This document shows, piece after piece, positions 1 through 8,503 of a stretch of DNA of 64,000 nt. Position numbers and translations under genes: made by a program. Under the pieces are notes generated by a model. The model was given only the letters and a program-made list of their open reading frames with translations, did not search any database and was not told the DNA's origin. Numbering within the stretch: position 1 is the stretch's first letter; each line of letters opens with the position of its first letter. The stretch comes from Symbiodinium natans (taxonomy: Eukaryota > Sar > Dinophyceae > Suessiales > Symbiodiniaceae), in contig CAJNDS010002127.1 in assembly GCA_905221605.1 (NCBI GenBank), positions 321,149 to 385,148 of the forward strand, read 5' to 3'.

Positions 1-83
1 TTTAGGTAGGCGGGCCGAGGATTTCTAACAGTGGCTTCATCGCCTGCCAGGATACATCCTGTGTTTCGACCTGCGGCACTGCG

Positions 84-213
84 CAGGGTTGAGGGTTGAG
101 GGTTAGGGTTTAGGGTTTAGGGTTTAGGGTCTAGGGTTTAGGGTTTAGGGTTCAGGGTTTAGGGCTTAGAGTTTAGGGTTTCGAGTTTAGGGTTTAGGGT
201 TTCGGGTTTAGGG
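84..213 (+). repeat. Telomere-like array, TTTAGGG orientation
   Basis: About 18 units, with GAGGGTT and TTCGGGT variants at the edges. Confidence 0.9.
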
Positions 214-332
214 TCATGGCAAATTCTCCTCACCGCCGCGGCGCAGGTGAAAAGGCTCGTCCATCGCCCCATCGAAGCCCTTCAGCACATACATGGCGTC
301 CGCCAAGGTCCCATTGGCAAACCTGGGCACTT

Positions 333-544
333 CGAACCCGAAACCCTAAACCCGAAACCCTGAACCCGAAACCCGAGACCCTAAACCCTAAACCCGAAAC
401 CCTAAACCCAAAACCCTAAACCCGAAACCCTAAACCCGAAACCCGAAACCCGAAACCCGAAAACCCTCAACCCTATACCCTACACCCTAAACCCAAAACC
501 CTAAACCCTAAACCCGAAACCCTCAACCCGAAACCCTAAACCCT
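333..544 (+). repeat. Telomere-like array, CCCTAAA orientation, degenerate
   Basis: CCCTAAA and CCCGAAA heptamers are mixed about equally. The Asn-Pro-Lys-Pro peptide read across it is a repeat artefact. Confidence 0.9.
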
Positions 545-620
545 ACGTGAACCGGATGGCGAGCATGTTGGAGCTTCCAGGGGCCCAAAGCCCTAACGCC
601 CTGCATAGGCCTTGACCCCC

Positions 621-846
621 AAGGGTTTAGGGTGTAGGGTTTAGGGTTTCGGGTTTCGGGGTTTAGGGTTTAAGGGTGTAGGGTGTAGGGTTTAGGGTTT
701 AGGGTTTAGGGTTTAGGGTTTAGGGTTTAAGGGTTTAAGGGTCAAGGGTTAAGGGTTTAGGGTTTAGGGCTTAGGGCTCAGGGTTTAGGGCTCAGGGTTT
801 AGGGTTTAGGGTTTTGGGTTTGGGCTTTGGGGTTTAGGGTTTGGGG
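621..846 (+). repeat. Telomere-like array, TTTAGGG orientation
   Basis: About 31 units, some with GTGTAGG or CTCAGGG substitutions. It faces the previous array across an 76-bp unique island. Confidence 0.9.
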
Positions 847-1002
847 TAAACCCTCACATCTGTACTTGAACGTCTCAGGTGGTGGAGAGGTGAGTGGTTC
901 TTCTTGCACACAAGACGGTTTTGAGTCTTGAGTCTTAAGCTTAGCTTCAGGAAATGGGCATGCCGCGAGACGCACGCCAACAACCTGGAAAAGCCCCCAC
1001 TC

Positions 1003-1406
1003 GAAACCCCTAACCCCTAAACCCTAAACCCCTAAACCCCTAAACCCCTAAACCCCTAAACCCCTAAACCCCTACACCCCTCAACCCCTCAACCCCTCAA
1101 CCCCTAAACCCCTAAACCCCCTAAACCCCCTAAACCCCCTAAACCCCCTAAACCCCCTAAACCCCTCAACCCCTCAACCCCTCAACCCCTCAACCCGCAC
1201 CTCAACCCCTCTTCAAACCCCTAAACCCCTAAACCCCCAAACCCCCTAAACTAAACCCCAAACCCCTAAACCCCCAAAACCCTAAACCCCCAAAACCCTA
1301 AACCCCCAAAACCCTAAACCCCCAAAACCCTAAACCCCTAAACCCTAAACCCCTAAACCCCTAAACCCCTAAACCCTAAACCCCTAAACCCCTAGACCCT
1401 GAACCC
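1003..1406 (+). repeat. CCCCTAAA octamer array
   Basis: An 8-bp CCCCTAAA register dominates over the usual 7-mer, with CCCCTCAA and CCCCCTAAA sub-blocks. The blocks of identical variants suggest local expansion. Confidence 0.9.
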
Positions 1407-1511
1407 AACGACATCTCCGACGGCCAAGGACAGGTAGTCGCACCAGGGCCCCCGGAGGCTCGTGTAAAAGCCGCCTCTGTGGCTCCAATTTCGGTAGGCA
1501 CTCTGGGAAAG

Positions 1512-1815
1512 GGAGGGTTTAGGGCTTAGGGGTTTAGGGGTTCAGGGGTTTAGGGGTTAGGGTTTAGGGTTTAAGGGTTTAGGGCTTTAGGGGTTTCGGG
1601 GTTTAGGGGTATGGGGTTTTGGGGTTTTGGGGTTTTGGGGATTAGGGGTTTAGGGGTTGAGGGGTTTAGGGGTTTAGGCGTTTAGGGGTTTAGGGGTTTA
1701 GGCGTTTAGGGGTTTAGGGGTTTAGGGGTTTAGGGGTTTAGGGGTTCAGGGGTTTAGGGGTTTAGGGGTTTAGGGGTTTACGGGTTTAGGGGTTTAGGGG
1801 TTTAGGGTTGAGGGT
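1512..1815 (+). repeat. TTTAGGGG octamer array
   Basis: The reverse-complement register of the 1003-1406 array, again an 8-mer, so the pair forms a long imperfect inverted repeat around a ~105-bp island. Confidence 0.9.
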
Positions 1816-1820
1816 GCAAT

Positions 1821-2100
1821 CCCTTAGACCCCTAAAACCCCTAAAATCCCTGAAAACCCCCTAAAAGCCCCTGCCCAAACCATAACCTCTAAACCCCTTG
1901 ACCCCTAGACCCCAGAGCCCCCAACCCCCCCCCCCCCCCCCCACACACACCAAAAAAAACCAAAAAAAACCTAAAGCCCGAAACCCCGAGGCCACAAAAA
2001 CGGCTCAACCCCGACCCACACACACCCCGAACCCGCACAGACCCCTAAAACCCCGAAACCACACACAAGCCTGGACCCTAAACCTGAAGCCGACCGAGAC
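1821..2100 (+). repeat. Decayed CCCCTAAA tract with C- and A-runs
   Basis: Degenerate CCCCTAAA words pass into a C20 run and C/A-rich sequence. The Pro/Lys-rich frame across it is not a gene. Confidence 0.75.
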
Positions 2101-2159
2101 CCTGAATCTGCAAATGATAGTCTCTCGTGGGGCTGTTGCGCGAACAGGGCTTGGAGTTG

Positions 2160-2318
2160 AAACCCTAAACCCTAAACCCTAAACCCTAAACCCTAAACCC
2201 TAAACCCTAAACCCTAAGCCCTAAACCCTAAACCCTAAACCCTAAACCCTAAACCCTAAACCCTAAACCCTAATCCTAAACCCTAAACCCTAAACCCTAA
2301 ACCCTCAACCCTAAACCC
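2160..2318 (+). repeat. Telomere-like array, CCCTAAA orientation, nearly pure
   Basis: About 22 consecutive units with only three or four substitutions, among the purest arrays in the window. Confidence 0.95.
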
Positions 2319-2412
2319 GACACCCAATGAATCACACCAAAGCAGCTCCAGAGGCTGTTTAGGCCCAAGATCTTCCTGGGCTTCCAAGGGTTCAGTCCAG
2401 GTCCATCAAGGT

Positions 2413-2526
2413 AAACCCTAAACCCTAAACCCTAAGCCCTAAGCCCTAAACCCTAAACCCTAAACCCTAAATCCTAAACCCTAAACCCTAAACCCTAAAT
2501 CCTAAACCCTAAACCCTAAACCCTAG
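2413..2526 (+). repeat. Telomere-like array, CCCTAAA orientation
   Basis: About 16 units with repeated ATCCTAA variants spaced seven units apart, hinting at a higher-order duplication. Confidence 0.9.
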
Positions 2527-2606
2527 GTTTCCTGTGGGTTCCGTCACTTCGGGTGCCTTCTCGAACACCTACCGGACAGAGCCTTACAAACCGAGAGGCG
2601 TAATCA

Positions 2607-2740
2607 AGGGCTTAGGGTTTAGGGTTTAGGGTTTAGGGTTTAGGGTTTAGGGTTTAGGGTTTAGGGTTTAGGGGTTAGGGGTTAGGGTTTAGGGTTTAGG
2701 GCTTTAGGGCTTTAGGGGTTTAGGGGTTTAGGGGCTTAGG
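2607..2740 (+). repeat. Telomere-like array, TTTAGGG orientation
   Basis: A pure 7-mer block is followed by octamer variants (TTTAGGGG) at its right end. Confidence 0.9.
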
Positions 2741-3163
2741 ACCAGGATCTGCCCCCCCAACCAGAAACTTCCGGCGCGGCCCCTCTGGGACCGGCCCGAA
2801 ATCGCTTGGAGGACAATCCGAGGCTGCGGCAAAGGGCCACAGAGACCCTACTAACACGCACAAAAACTGGGGCCTTACTCCTGGAGGCATGACATGCGTG
2901 GTACTCCAAGTGACATATGACCTTGGATTTCCTTCGCCTGCGATCCTCCCCCCGTTCGGCCAGCCCGGTTGCCGAGGCAGCGCGCGCGCAAGCGTTTACA
3001 GTTGGACTGATTCATTAGACGGTCTTGCGAGGTTTGGGGTTACAGAGTTCGGGATGCGAGTGTAGGACTTCGGGGCTGAGGCTGAGGGCTTTAAGTGCTG
3101 TAAGGTTCTGGGGGCCTCCGAATGTTTGGGGGGAAGGGGGGGGCAACGTTGGGAACTGCAACG
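2741..3163. other. Unique island, no gene recognised
   Basis: A 420-bp GC-rich island without a telomere-like motif, apart from a G-rich stretch near 3125-3145. No protein family is recognisable. Confidence 0.4.
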
Positions 3164-3289
3164 CCTAAACCCTATAAACCCTAAACCCTATAAACCCGAA
3201 ACCCGAAACCCAAAACCCTACAAACCCGAAACCCTAAACCTGAACCCTAAACCCCAAACCCCAAACCCTAAACCCTACCCTAAACCCTG
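3164..3289 (+). repeat. Telomere-like array, CCCTAAA orientation
   Basis: Interspersed with CCCTATAAA and CCCGAAA variants. Confidence 0.85.
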
Positions 3290-3390
3290 CTCATAATGGA
3301 GCCCGAGCATCAGGGCTTCGAAGAGCGTTTGTCCGCCCGTGCGGGGTGGACCCAGGTTGAGCACGAAGCCTGTTGGGCGACTCAGGGAGT

Positions 3391-3660
3391 GGTTTAGGGT
3401 TTAGGCTGTAGGGTTTAGGGTTTAGGGTGTAGGGTGTAGGGTTTAGGGTTTAGGGTTTAGGGTGTGGGTTTCAGAGGGCCTATGGGTTTGGGCTGTAAGG
3501 CTTACAGGGTTTGTGGCTGACAGGGTGTTATACTCCGGGAGCGGGTCTTAGAGGGCCTTTGAGGTTTTGGGGGTTTGGGGCTTATAGGGTTTATAGGGTG
3601 TTATGGTGTGTCATTGAGTTTTGAGGGCGTTAGCCCTTGGTTTAGAGGGCGTTTATGTGT
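3391..3660 (+). repeat. Telomere-like array, TTTAGGG orientation, with decayed tail
   Basis: Regular units to about 3470, then increasingly degenerate GGGTTT/GGGCTT words to 3660. Confidence 0.8.
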
Positions 3661-3684
3661 GTTTATTGGCTTCGGGTCTTAGGA

Positions 3685-3785
3685 CCTAAACACTAAACCC
3701 TAAGCCTAAACCCCAAACCCTCCTAAACCCTAAACCCTAAACCCTAAAACCCAAGCCCTAAGCCACCCTAAACCCTAAACCCCAT
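3685..3785 (+). repeat. Telomere-like array, CCCTAAA orientation
   Basis: About 12 units with short interruptions (CCAAGCCC, GCCACCC). Confidence 0.85.
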
Positions 3786-3863
3786 ACAAACGTAGGCTTT
3801 GGGGCTTCAGGTCTTCAGGGTCCAGTTCTTGGCCGAAAACACGTCCGGGAATGATGCCCCTAC

Positions 3864-3921
3864 GCCCCAAACCCTAAACCCTAAATCCTAAACCCTAAAC
3901 CCTATGCCCTAAACCCTGTTG
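3864..3921 (+). repeat. Telomere-like array, CCCTAAA orientation
   Basis: Seven or eight units. Its last units form the left direct repeat of the composite element. Confidence 0.85.
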
Positions 3922-3938
3922 AATCCTAAACCGGCGGA

Positions 3939-3997
3939 GGGTTTTTTTTTTGCAAAGGTGTGGCTCGGCCCTGTCCTCTTGCAAAGGTGTGGCTCGG
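3939..3997 (+). repeat. Left inverted repeat of the composite element
   Basis: A T10 run is followed by two copies of TGCAAAGGTGTGGCTCGG set 29 bp apart. The reverse complement recurs at 6350-6404 with one substitution. Confidence 0.85.
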
Positions 3998-4183
3998 TAA
4001 CCCCCTTCCCCCCCCCGTCCCACCCAGCCCCCCCCCACCCCCCCCCACCCCCCCCCACCCCCCCCCACACCCCCCCCCCACCCCCCCCCCCCCCCCCACC
4101 CCCCCCCCACCCCCGCCCCCCCCCCCCACCCCCCTCCCACTCCCCCCCACCCCCCACTCTCACCACCCCGACTCCCTCCCCCT
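3998..4183 (+). repeat. C-rich (C7A)n low-complexity tract
   Basis: About 180 bp of C-runs broken by single A or T. The minus strand has strong G-quadruplex potential. The proline-rich and glycine-rich frames read through it are artefacts of composition, and its exact length is doubtful in any assembly. Confidence 0.9.
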
Positions 4184-5242
4184 TATTTGCAAACTCAATG
4201 CTTGCCTGTAGGTTTCAAAAAAACTCATATGCTTTGACGCAAGCTTGCACGGCTCAAAAAAAGCAGGGGGGTTGGGGGGGGCGCAGCCCCCCCCATTTGC
4301 AAACTCAATGCTTGCATCATGGGTTTCAACAAGACTCATATGCTTTGACGCAAGCTTGCACGGCTTAAAAAAGCGGGGGGGTTGGGGGGGGCGCAGCCCC
4401 CCCCATTTGCAAACTCAATGCTTGCATCATGGGTTTCAACAAGACTCATATGCTTTGACGCAAGCTTGCACGGCTCAAAAAAAGCGGGGGGGTTGGGGGG
4501 GGCGCAGCCCCCCCCATTTGCAAACTCAATGCTTGCATCATGGGTTTCAACAAGAATCATATGCTTTGACGCAAGCTTGCACGGCTTAAAAAAGCGGGGG
4601 GGTTGGGGGGGGCGCAGCCCCCCCCATTTGCAAACTCAATGCTTGCATCATGGGTTTCAACAAGACTCATATGCTTTGACGCAAGCTTGCACGGCTTAAA
4701 AAAGCGGGGGGGTTGGGGGGGGCGCAGCCCCCCCCATTTGCAAACTCAATGCTTGCATCATGGGTTCCAACACCGGGGGGGCCATTTGCAAACTTAATGC
4801 TTGCATCATGGGTTTCAACAAGACTCATATGCTTTGACGCAAGCTTGCACGGCTTAAAAAAGCGGGGGGGTTGGGGGGGGCGCAGCCCCCCCCATTTGCA
4901 AACTCAATGCTTGCATCATGGGTTTCAACAAGAGTCATATGCTTTGACGCAAGCTTGCACGGCTCAAAAAAAGCAGGGGGGTTGGGGGGTGCGCAGCCCC
5001 CCCCCCATTTGCAAACTCAATGCTTGCATCATGGGTTTCAACAAGAATCATATGCTTTGACGCAAGCTTGCACGGCTCAAAAAAAGCGGGGGGGTTGGGG
5101 GGGGCGCAGCCCCCCCCCATTTGCAAACTCAATGCTTGCATCATGGGTTTCAACAAGACTCATATGCTTTGACGCAAGCTTGCACGGCTTAAAAAAGCGG
5201 GGGGGGTTGGGGGGGCGCAGCCATTTGCAAACTCAATGCTTG
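4184..5242 (+). repeat. Tandem array of ~110-bp units, first series
   Basis: Unit starts (ATTTGCAAACTCAATGC) fall near 4184, 4295, 4405, 4516, 4626, 4736, 4784, 4894, 5007, 5119 and 5223. The unit near 4736 is cut to 48 bp, and the last lacks the C-run. Each full unit carries the palindrome GCAAGCTTGC and a G7-CGCAG-C7 hairpin. Copies differ mainly in G/C-run length and at a few sites. Confidence 0.95.
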
Positions 5243-5567
5243 CGCATACTACATATATACACTCCACGTATTTCTACCAGCTACAGCTACATCGCGGTAA
5301 AAAGAATCTTTGCGACTGGGGAGAACAGGGAAATCAAAACGAAGTCGGCACCCAAGCCAGGCCAAGCCGAGCCAAGCCGAGCCAAGCCACGCCGAGCCAA
5401 GCCAAGCCAAGCCAGCCAGGCCAAGCCAAGCCGAGCCGAGCCCACCCGAGCCAAGCCAAGCCAAGGAGCCAAGCCAACGAAAGCCAAGCCGAGCCAAGCC
5501 AAGCCAGAGGACAAGCCGAGCCAAGCCAAGCCAAGCCCAGCCGAGCCAAGCCAAGCCAAGCCAGCGG
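5243..5567 (+). repeat. Unique arm plus AAGCC/GAGCC pentamer tract, copy A
   Basis: About 100 bp beginning CGCATACTACATATATAC is followed by ~215 bp of AAGCC and GAGCC pentamers. The same module recurs 698 bp downstream. Lys-Pro-Ser-Gln-Ala-rich frames here are compositional. Confidence 0.9.
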
Positions 5568-5940
5568 GGGGGTTGGGGGGGGCGCAGCCCCCCCCATTTG
5601 CAAACTCAATGCTTGCATCATGGGTTTCAACAAGACTCATATGCTTTGACGCAAGCTTGCACGGCTCAAAAAAAGCGGGGGGGTTGGGGGGGGCGCAGCC
5701 CCCCCCATTTGCAAACTCAATGCTTGCATCATGGGTTTCAACAAGAATCATATGCTTTGACGCAAGCTTGCACGGCTCAAAAAAAGCGGGGGGGTTGGGG
5801 GGGGCGCAGCCCCCCCCATTTGCAAACTCAATGCTTGCATCATGGGTTTCAACAAGACTCATATGCTTTGACGCAAGCTTGCACGGCTTAAAAAAGCGGG
5901 GGGGTTGGGGGGGCGCAGCCATTTGCAAACTCAATGCTTG
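5568..5940 (+). repeat. Tandem array of ~110-bp units, second series
   Basis: Three full units and one shortened unit of the 4184-5242 family lie between the two pentamer tracts. The last unit has the same shortened GGGGGGCGCAGCC end as the last unit of the first series, so arm and preceding unit were duplicated together. Confidence 0.95.
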
Positions 5941-6349
5941 CGCATACTACATATATACACTCCACGTATTTCTACCAGCTACAGCTACATCGCGGTAAAA
6001 AGAATCTTTGCGACTGGGGAGAACAGGGAAATCAAAACGAAGTCGGCACCCAAGCCAGGCCAAGCCGAGCCAAGCCACGCCGAGCCAAGCCAAGCCAAGC
6101 CAGCCAGGCCAAGCCAAGCCGAGCCGAGCCCACCCGAGCCAAGCCAAGCCAAGGAGCCAAGCCAACGAAAGCCAAGCCGAGCCAAGCCAAGCCAGAGGAC
6201 AAGCCGAGCCAAGCCAAGCCAAGCCAAGCCAAGCCGCCAAGCCGCCAAGCCAAGCCAAGCCGAGCCAAGCCAACCAAAGCCAAGCCAAGCCAGACAAGCC
6301 GAGCCAAGCCAGGTCAGAGGACACGCCCAGCCAAGCCAAGCCAAGCCAA
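5941..6349 (+). repeat. Unique arm plus AAGCC/GAGCC pentamer tract, copy B
   Basis: Nearly identical to copy A through the unique arm. The pentamer tract has small deletions and a longer 3' extension of AAGCC units that runs directly into the right inverted repeat. Confidence 0.9.
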
Positions 6350-6409
6350 GCCACACCTTTGCAAGGGGACAGGGCCGAGCCACACCTTTGCAAAAAAAAA
6401 AACCCGGAC

Positions 6410-6449
6410 CCAAACCCTAAACCCTAAACCCTTGCCCTAAACCCTGTTG
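6410..6449 (+). repeat. Telomere-like array, CCCTAAA orientation
   Basis: Five units at the right edge of the composite element, ending in CCCTGTTG exactly as on the left edge. Confidence 0.85.
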
Positions 6450-6533
6450 CCGCACCCAGAAACCCGGAGAGAAAAAAAAATAATAATAACTGACTCAGCA
6501 CCCAACTGATCCCCCCAACACCATCCCAAACCC

Positions 6534-6690
6534 ATAGGCTCTACTTGGAGGTTCATGGTACTTATTAACCAAGTATAACTGCACTAAAAAACCCACTTAT
6601 AAGCCCCTTAAGTGCCCTAATATGGTTGTGAGCACAGGTATAAGTACAGTTATGCTTGGTGAATACGTACCATGATCCTCCAAGTAGCCT
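6534..6690. mobile_element. ~155-bp MITE-like element with long imperfect terminal inverted repeats
   Basis: About 48 bp at each end form an imperfect inverted repeat: TACTTGGAGG, then CATGGTAC, ATTAACCAAG and ATAACTG, mirrored on the right. The centre is short and AT-rich. No clear target duplication is visible. The right end runs directly into CCCTAAA repeats. A truncated relative is at 27416-27540. Confidence 0.7.
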
Positions 6691-6735
6691 AAACCCTAAA
6701 CCCTAAACCCTAAACCCTAAACCCTAAACCCTGAA
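6688..6735 (+). repeat. Telomere-like array, CCCTAAA orientation
   Basis: Seven units that start at the last bases of the 6534-6690 MITE. Confidence 0.9.
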
Positions 6736-6891
6736 CCCCGAGCCTCCCGCGATGGCCCCTGGCAGGAGCAGGAGCCAGGCCACGGCGACCGAGCTTCCCC
6801 ACCGCATGGCTGTCGGCGGAGAGCTTTGAGGGGCTTCAAGCAAGACGTTGTGAAGCACAAAGTGGCCAGCCTGATCTTGCTTAAGCTGGCT

Positions 6892-6958
6892 GAAACCCTA
6901 AACCCTAAACCCTAAACCCTAAACTCTAAACCCTAAACCCTAAACCCTAAACCCTAAG
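6892..6958 (+). repeat. Telomere-like array, CCCTAAA orientation
   Basis: Nine or ten units with a single CTCTAAA variant. Confidence 0.95.
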
Positions 6959-7070
6959 AAGGGATTCTTGAGACATGGAAGTCGGTTCAGAGGAAGGGCG
7001 TGCCCTCTGGAATCTCGAGCCAAGGCCGCAGACGCAAACCACTGCACATGGCTGCGAGCGCCAGATGCTG

Positions 7071-7166
7071 GTTTAGGGTTTAGGGTTTGGGGTTTAGGGT
7101 TTAGGGTTTAGGTTTTAGGGTTGAGGGCTTGGGGTTTAGGGTTTAGGGCTTAGGGCTTAGGGTTTA
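7071..7166 (+). repeat. Telomere-like array, TTTAGGG orientation
   Basis: About 13 units with GGGCTTA variants at the right. Confidence 0.9.
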
Positions 7167-7224
7167 ACATGCGCCTGCAAGGTGGCAAGGTGTACAGACA
7201 AAATTCTTGTAAAAATAGGAAGAT

Positions 7225-7370
7225 CGTAAGAATACTAAACACGGTAACAAAAGTAATGATGACAATGCTAGAGAACAATAATGGTAGGAATAGTCGGCAA
7301 AATAATAGTGATCGTCGTAATCATAGTGGTAGTAATAGTAGTAATATAATGGTCGCAAAAATCGTAATAC
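7225..7370 (+). repeat. Degenerate TAA/TAG/TCG trinucleotide-rich AT tract
   Basis: An irregular mixture of AATAGT, AATAAT and GTAATAG words in otherwise GC-rich DNA. Similar tracts are near 28493 and 56940. The Tyr- or Asn-rich frames here are compositional. Confidence 0.6.
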
Positions 7371-7371
7371 C

Positions 7372-7486
7372 AAAACCCTAAACCCTAATCCCTAAGCCCT
7401 CAGCCCTAAACCCCTACACCCTAAGCCCTAAACCCTAAACCCTAAGCCCGGAACCCTAAACCCTAAACCCTAAACCCTAAACCCTT
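7372..7486 (+). repeat. Telomere-like array, CCCTAAA orientation
   Basis: About 16 units, with CCCTAAG and CCCTCAG variants in the left half and pure units at the right. Confidence 0.9.
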
Positions 7487-7614
7487 AATAGCCAATAGTT
7501 GTGTTGTGAAGCCTGCTCAGCCTGCTCAGCCTGCAGACTTGCGGGCCTCAACAGGCTGTGGACTAGATCCTACACTCTTGAAAGACAAAACAAGAGCTCT
7601 CTGCTCCCTGGTGA

Positions 7615-7690
7615 GGTTTAGGGTTGGTTTAGGGTTTAGGGTTTAGGCTTTAGGCTTTCGGCTTTAGGCTGTAGGCTTTAGGCTTTAGGC
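7615..7690 (+). repeat. Telomere-like array, TTTAGGC variant
   Basis: Normal units pass into a local run of GGCTTTA heptamers, a variant block not seen elsewhere in the window. Confidence 0.8.
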
Positions 7691-7840
7691 TCTCCCAGTA
7701 GAATCCGGCAATCCCCTCCCCCTAATATTGTAAGCCCCCCCCTCCCCTACCCCCTTATATTCAATACCCCATAATACCCCCACCCCCACCCCCTATATAC
7801 TGCAATATAACTATACTGGGGGGATTTAATATTAGCTGAA

Positions 7841-7896
7841 ACCTAAACCCTAAACCCGAAACCCGAAACCCTAAACCCTAAACCCTAAACCCTAAA
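7841..7896 (+). repeat. Telomere-like array, CCCTAAA orientation
   Basis: Eight units, two of them CCCGAAA. Confidence 0.9.
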
Positions 7897-8049
7897 CAGG
7901 TTATCCAACTTCATCCCCAAAGCGCTGTCGGGAACCTCCAGGACGCCGAGCCGGAGAAGCTTTCCTGGCCGCACGACGCAGCTTGCAGAAGCTCGTGACA
8001 AGAGGCGTTTGCAAAACGCAGAACAGCCGACTTCTAAGCTGACGAGACG

Positions 8050-8160
8050 AACCCTAAACCCTAATCCCTAAACCCTAAACCCTAAACCCCAAACCCTAGA
8101 CCCTAAACCCTAAACCCTAAACCCTAAACCCTAAACCCTAAACCCTAAACCCTAAACCCT
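8050..8160 (+). repeat. Telomere-like array, CCCTAAA orientation
   Basis: About 15 units, pure in the right half. It is the last array before the dual-PARP gene. Confidence 0.95.
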
Positions 8161-8303
8161 GGGCATGGGCAGGCAAGGCAGACTTTCCCAAGAACGGCCC
8201 AGGCGTAGCATTGCTCTGGCCTCTCGCTCAGCTTCTGGCGGCGAGTACAGATCCTTTGCCTTAAATCCTTCGCACACTTCTTCGAAGTGTTGATAAACTA
8301 TGA

Positions 8304-8419
8304 GTACTATTTGCTTAAGAACTCCCCCACCCAGAAAAAAGAAAGATGCTCTTCCTTATAAGGGCAGTATAGGGATTCTTCTCTTTCATTTTTTGGGGAG
8401 TTCTTTAAGCAAATAGTAG
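8304..8419. mobile_element. 116-bp MITE-like element downstream of the dual-PARP stop codon
   Basis: Terminal inverted repeats of about 23 bp (TACTATTTGCTTAAGAACTC inward from the left, mirrored with one extra T on the right) enclose an AT-rich centre. ATGA flanks both sides (8300-8303 and 8420-8423) as a probable 4-bp target duplication. It lies about 85 bp beyond the stop codon, so it is probably in the 3' UTR or just outside the transcript. It has no sequence match to the 9438 element. Confidence 0.75.
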
Positions 8420-8503
8420 ATGAGGACCAGGACAGATGGTCAAAGGAACGGTTTTTCTTCGTGGGGACGCAGCCCCTTGTTTCGCATTAGCTCAGGCCAC
8501 GGG

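Larger units (their letters stand above)
3893..6449. mobile_element. 2.5-kb composite repeat element with inverted ends and flanking direct repeat
   Basis: A 28-bp direct repeat, including the exact 17-mer TGCCCTAAACCCTGTTG at 3905-3921 and 6433-6449, encloses a ~55-bp inverted repeat (3939-3997 versus 6350-6404). That in turn encloses two series of a 110-bp tandem unit and two AAGCC-rich tracts. No transposase or other protein-like frame is present. The nested structure suggests one non-autonomous insertion, but part of the direct repeat is telomere-like, so the duplication is not certain. Confidence 0.5.

Noticed and set aside
216-419. Open frame ending in Asn-Pro-Lys-Pro repeats
   Set aside because: The peptide is the translation of CCCTAAA/CCCGAAA units, and no independent coding signal exists.
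1-850. True chromosome end at the start of the window
   Set aside because: Arrays alternate in orientation and are interrupted by unique DNA. The first 80 bases are not telomeric, so a terminal telomere cannot be claimed.
3895-4368. Pro-rich and Gly-rich open frames on both strands
   Set aside because: They translate a C-run tract and satellite DNA; composition alone explains them.
4184-5940. CRISPR-like regular repeats
   Set aside because: Units are contiguous with no variable spacers, the setting is eukaryotic, and no cas genes are present.
4871-5998. 375-codon plus frame with Lys-Pro-Ser-Gln-Ala repeats
   Set aside because: It runs through 110-bp satellite units and AAGCC pentamers, and all six frames are open there.
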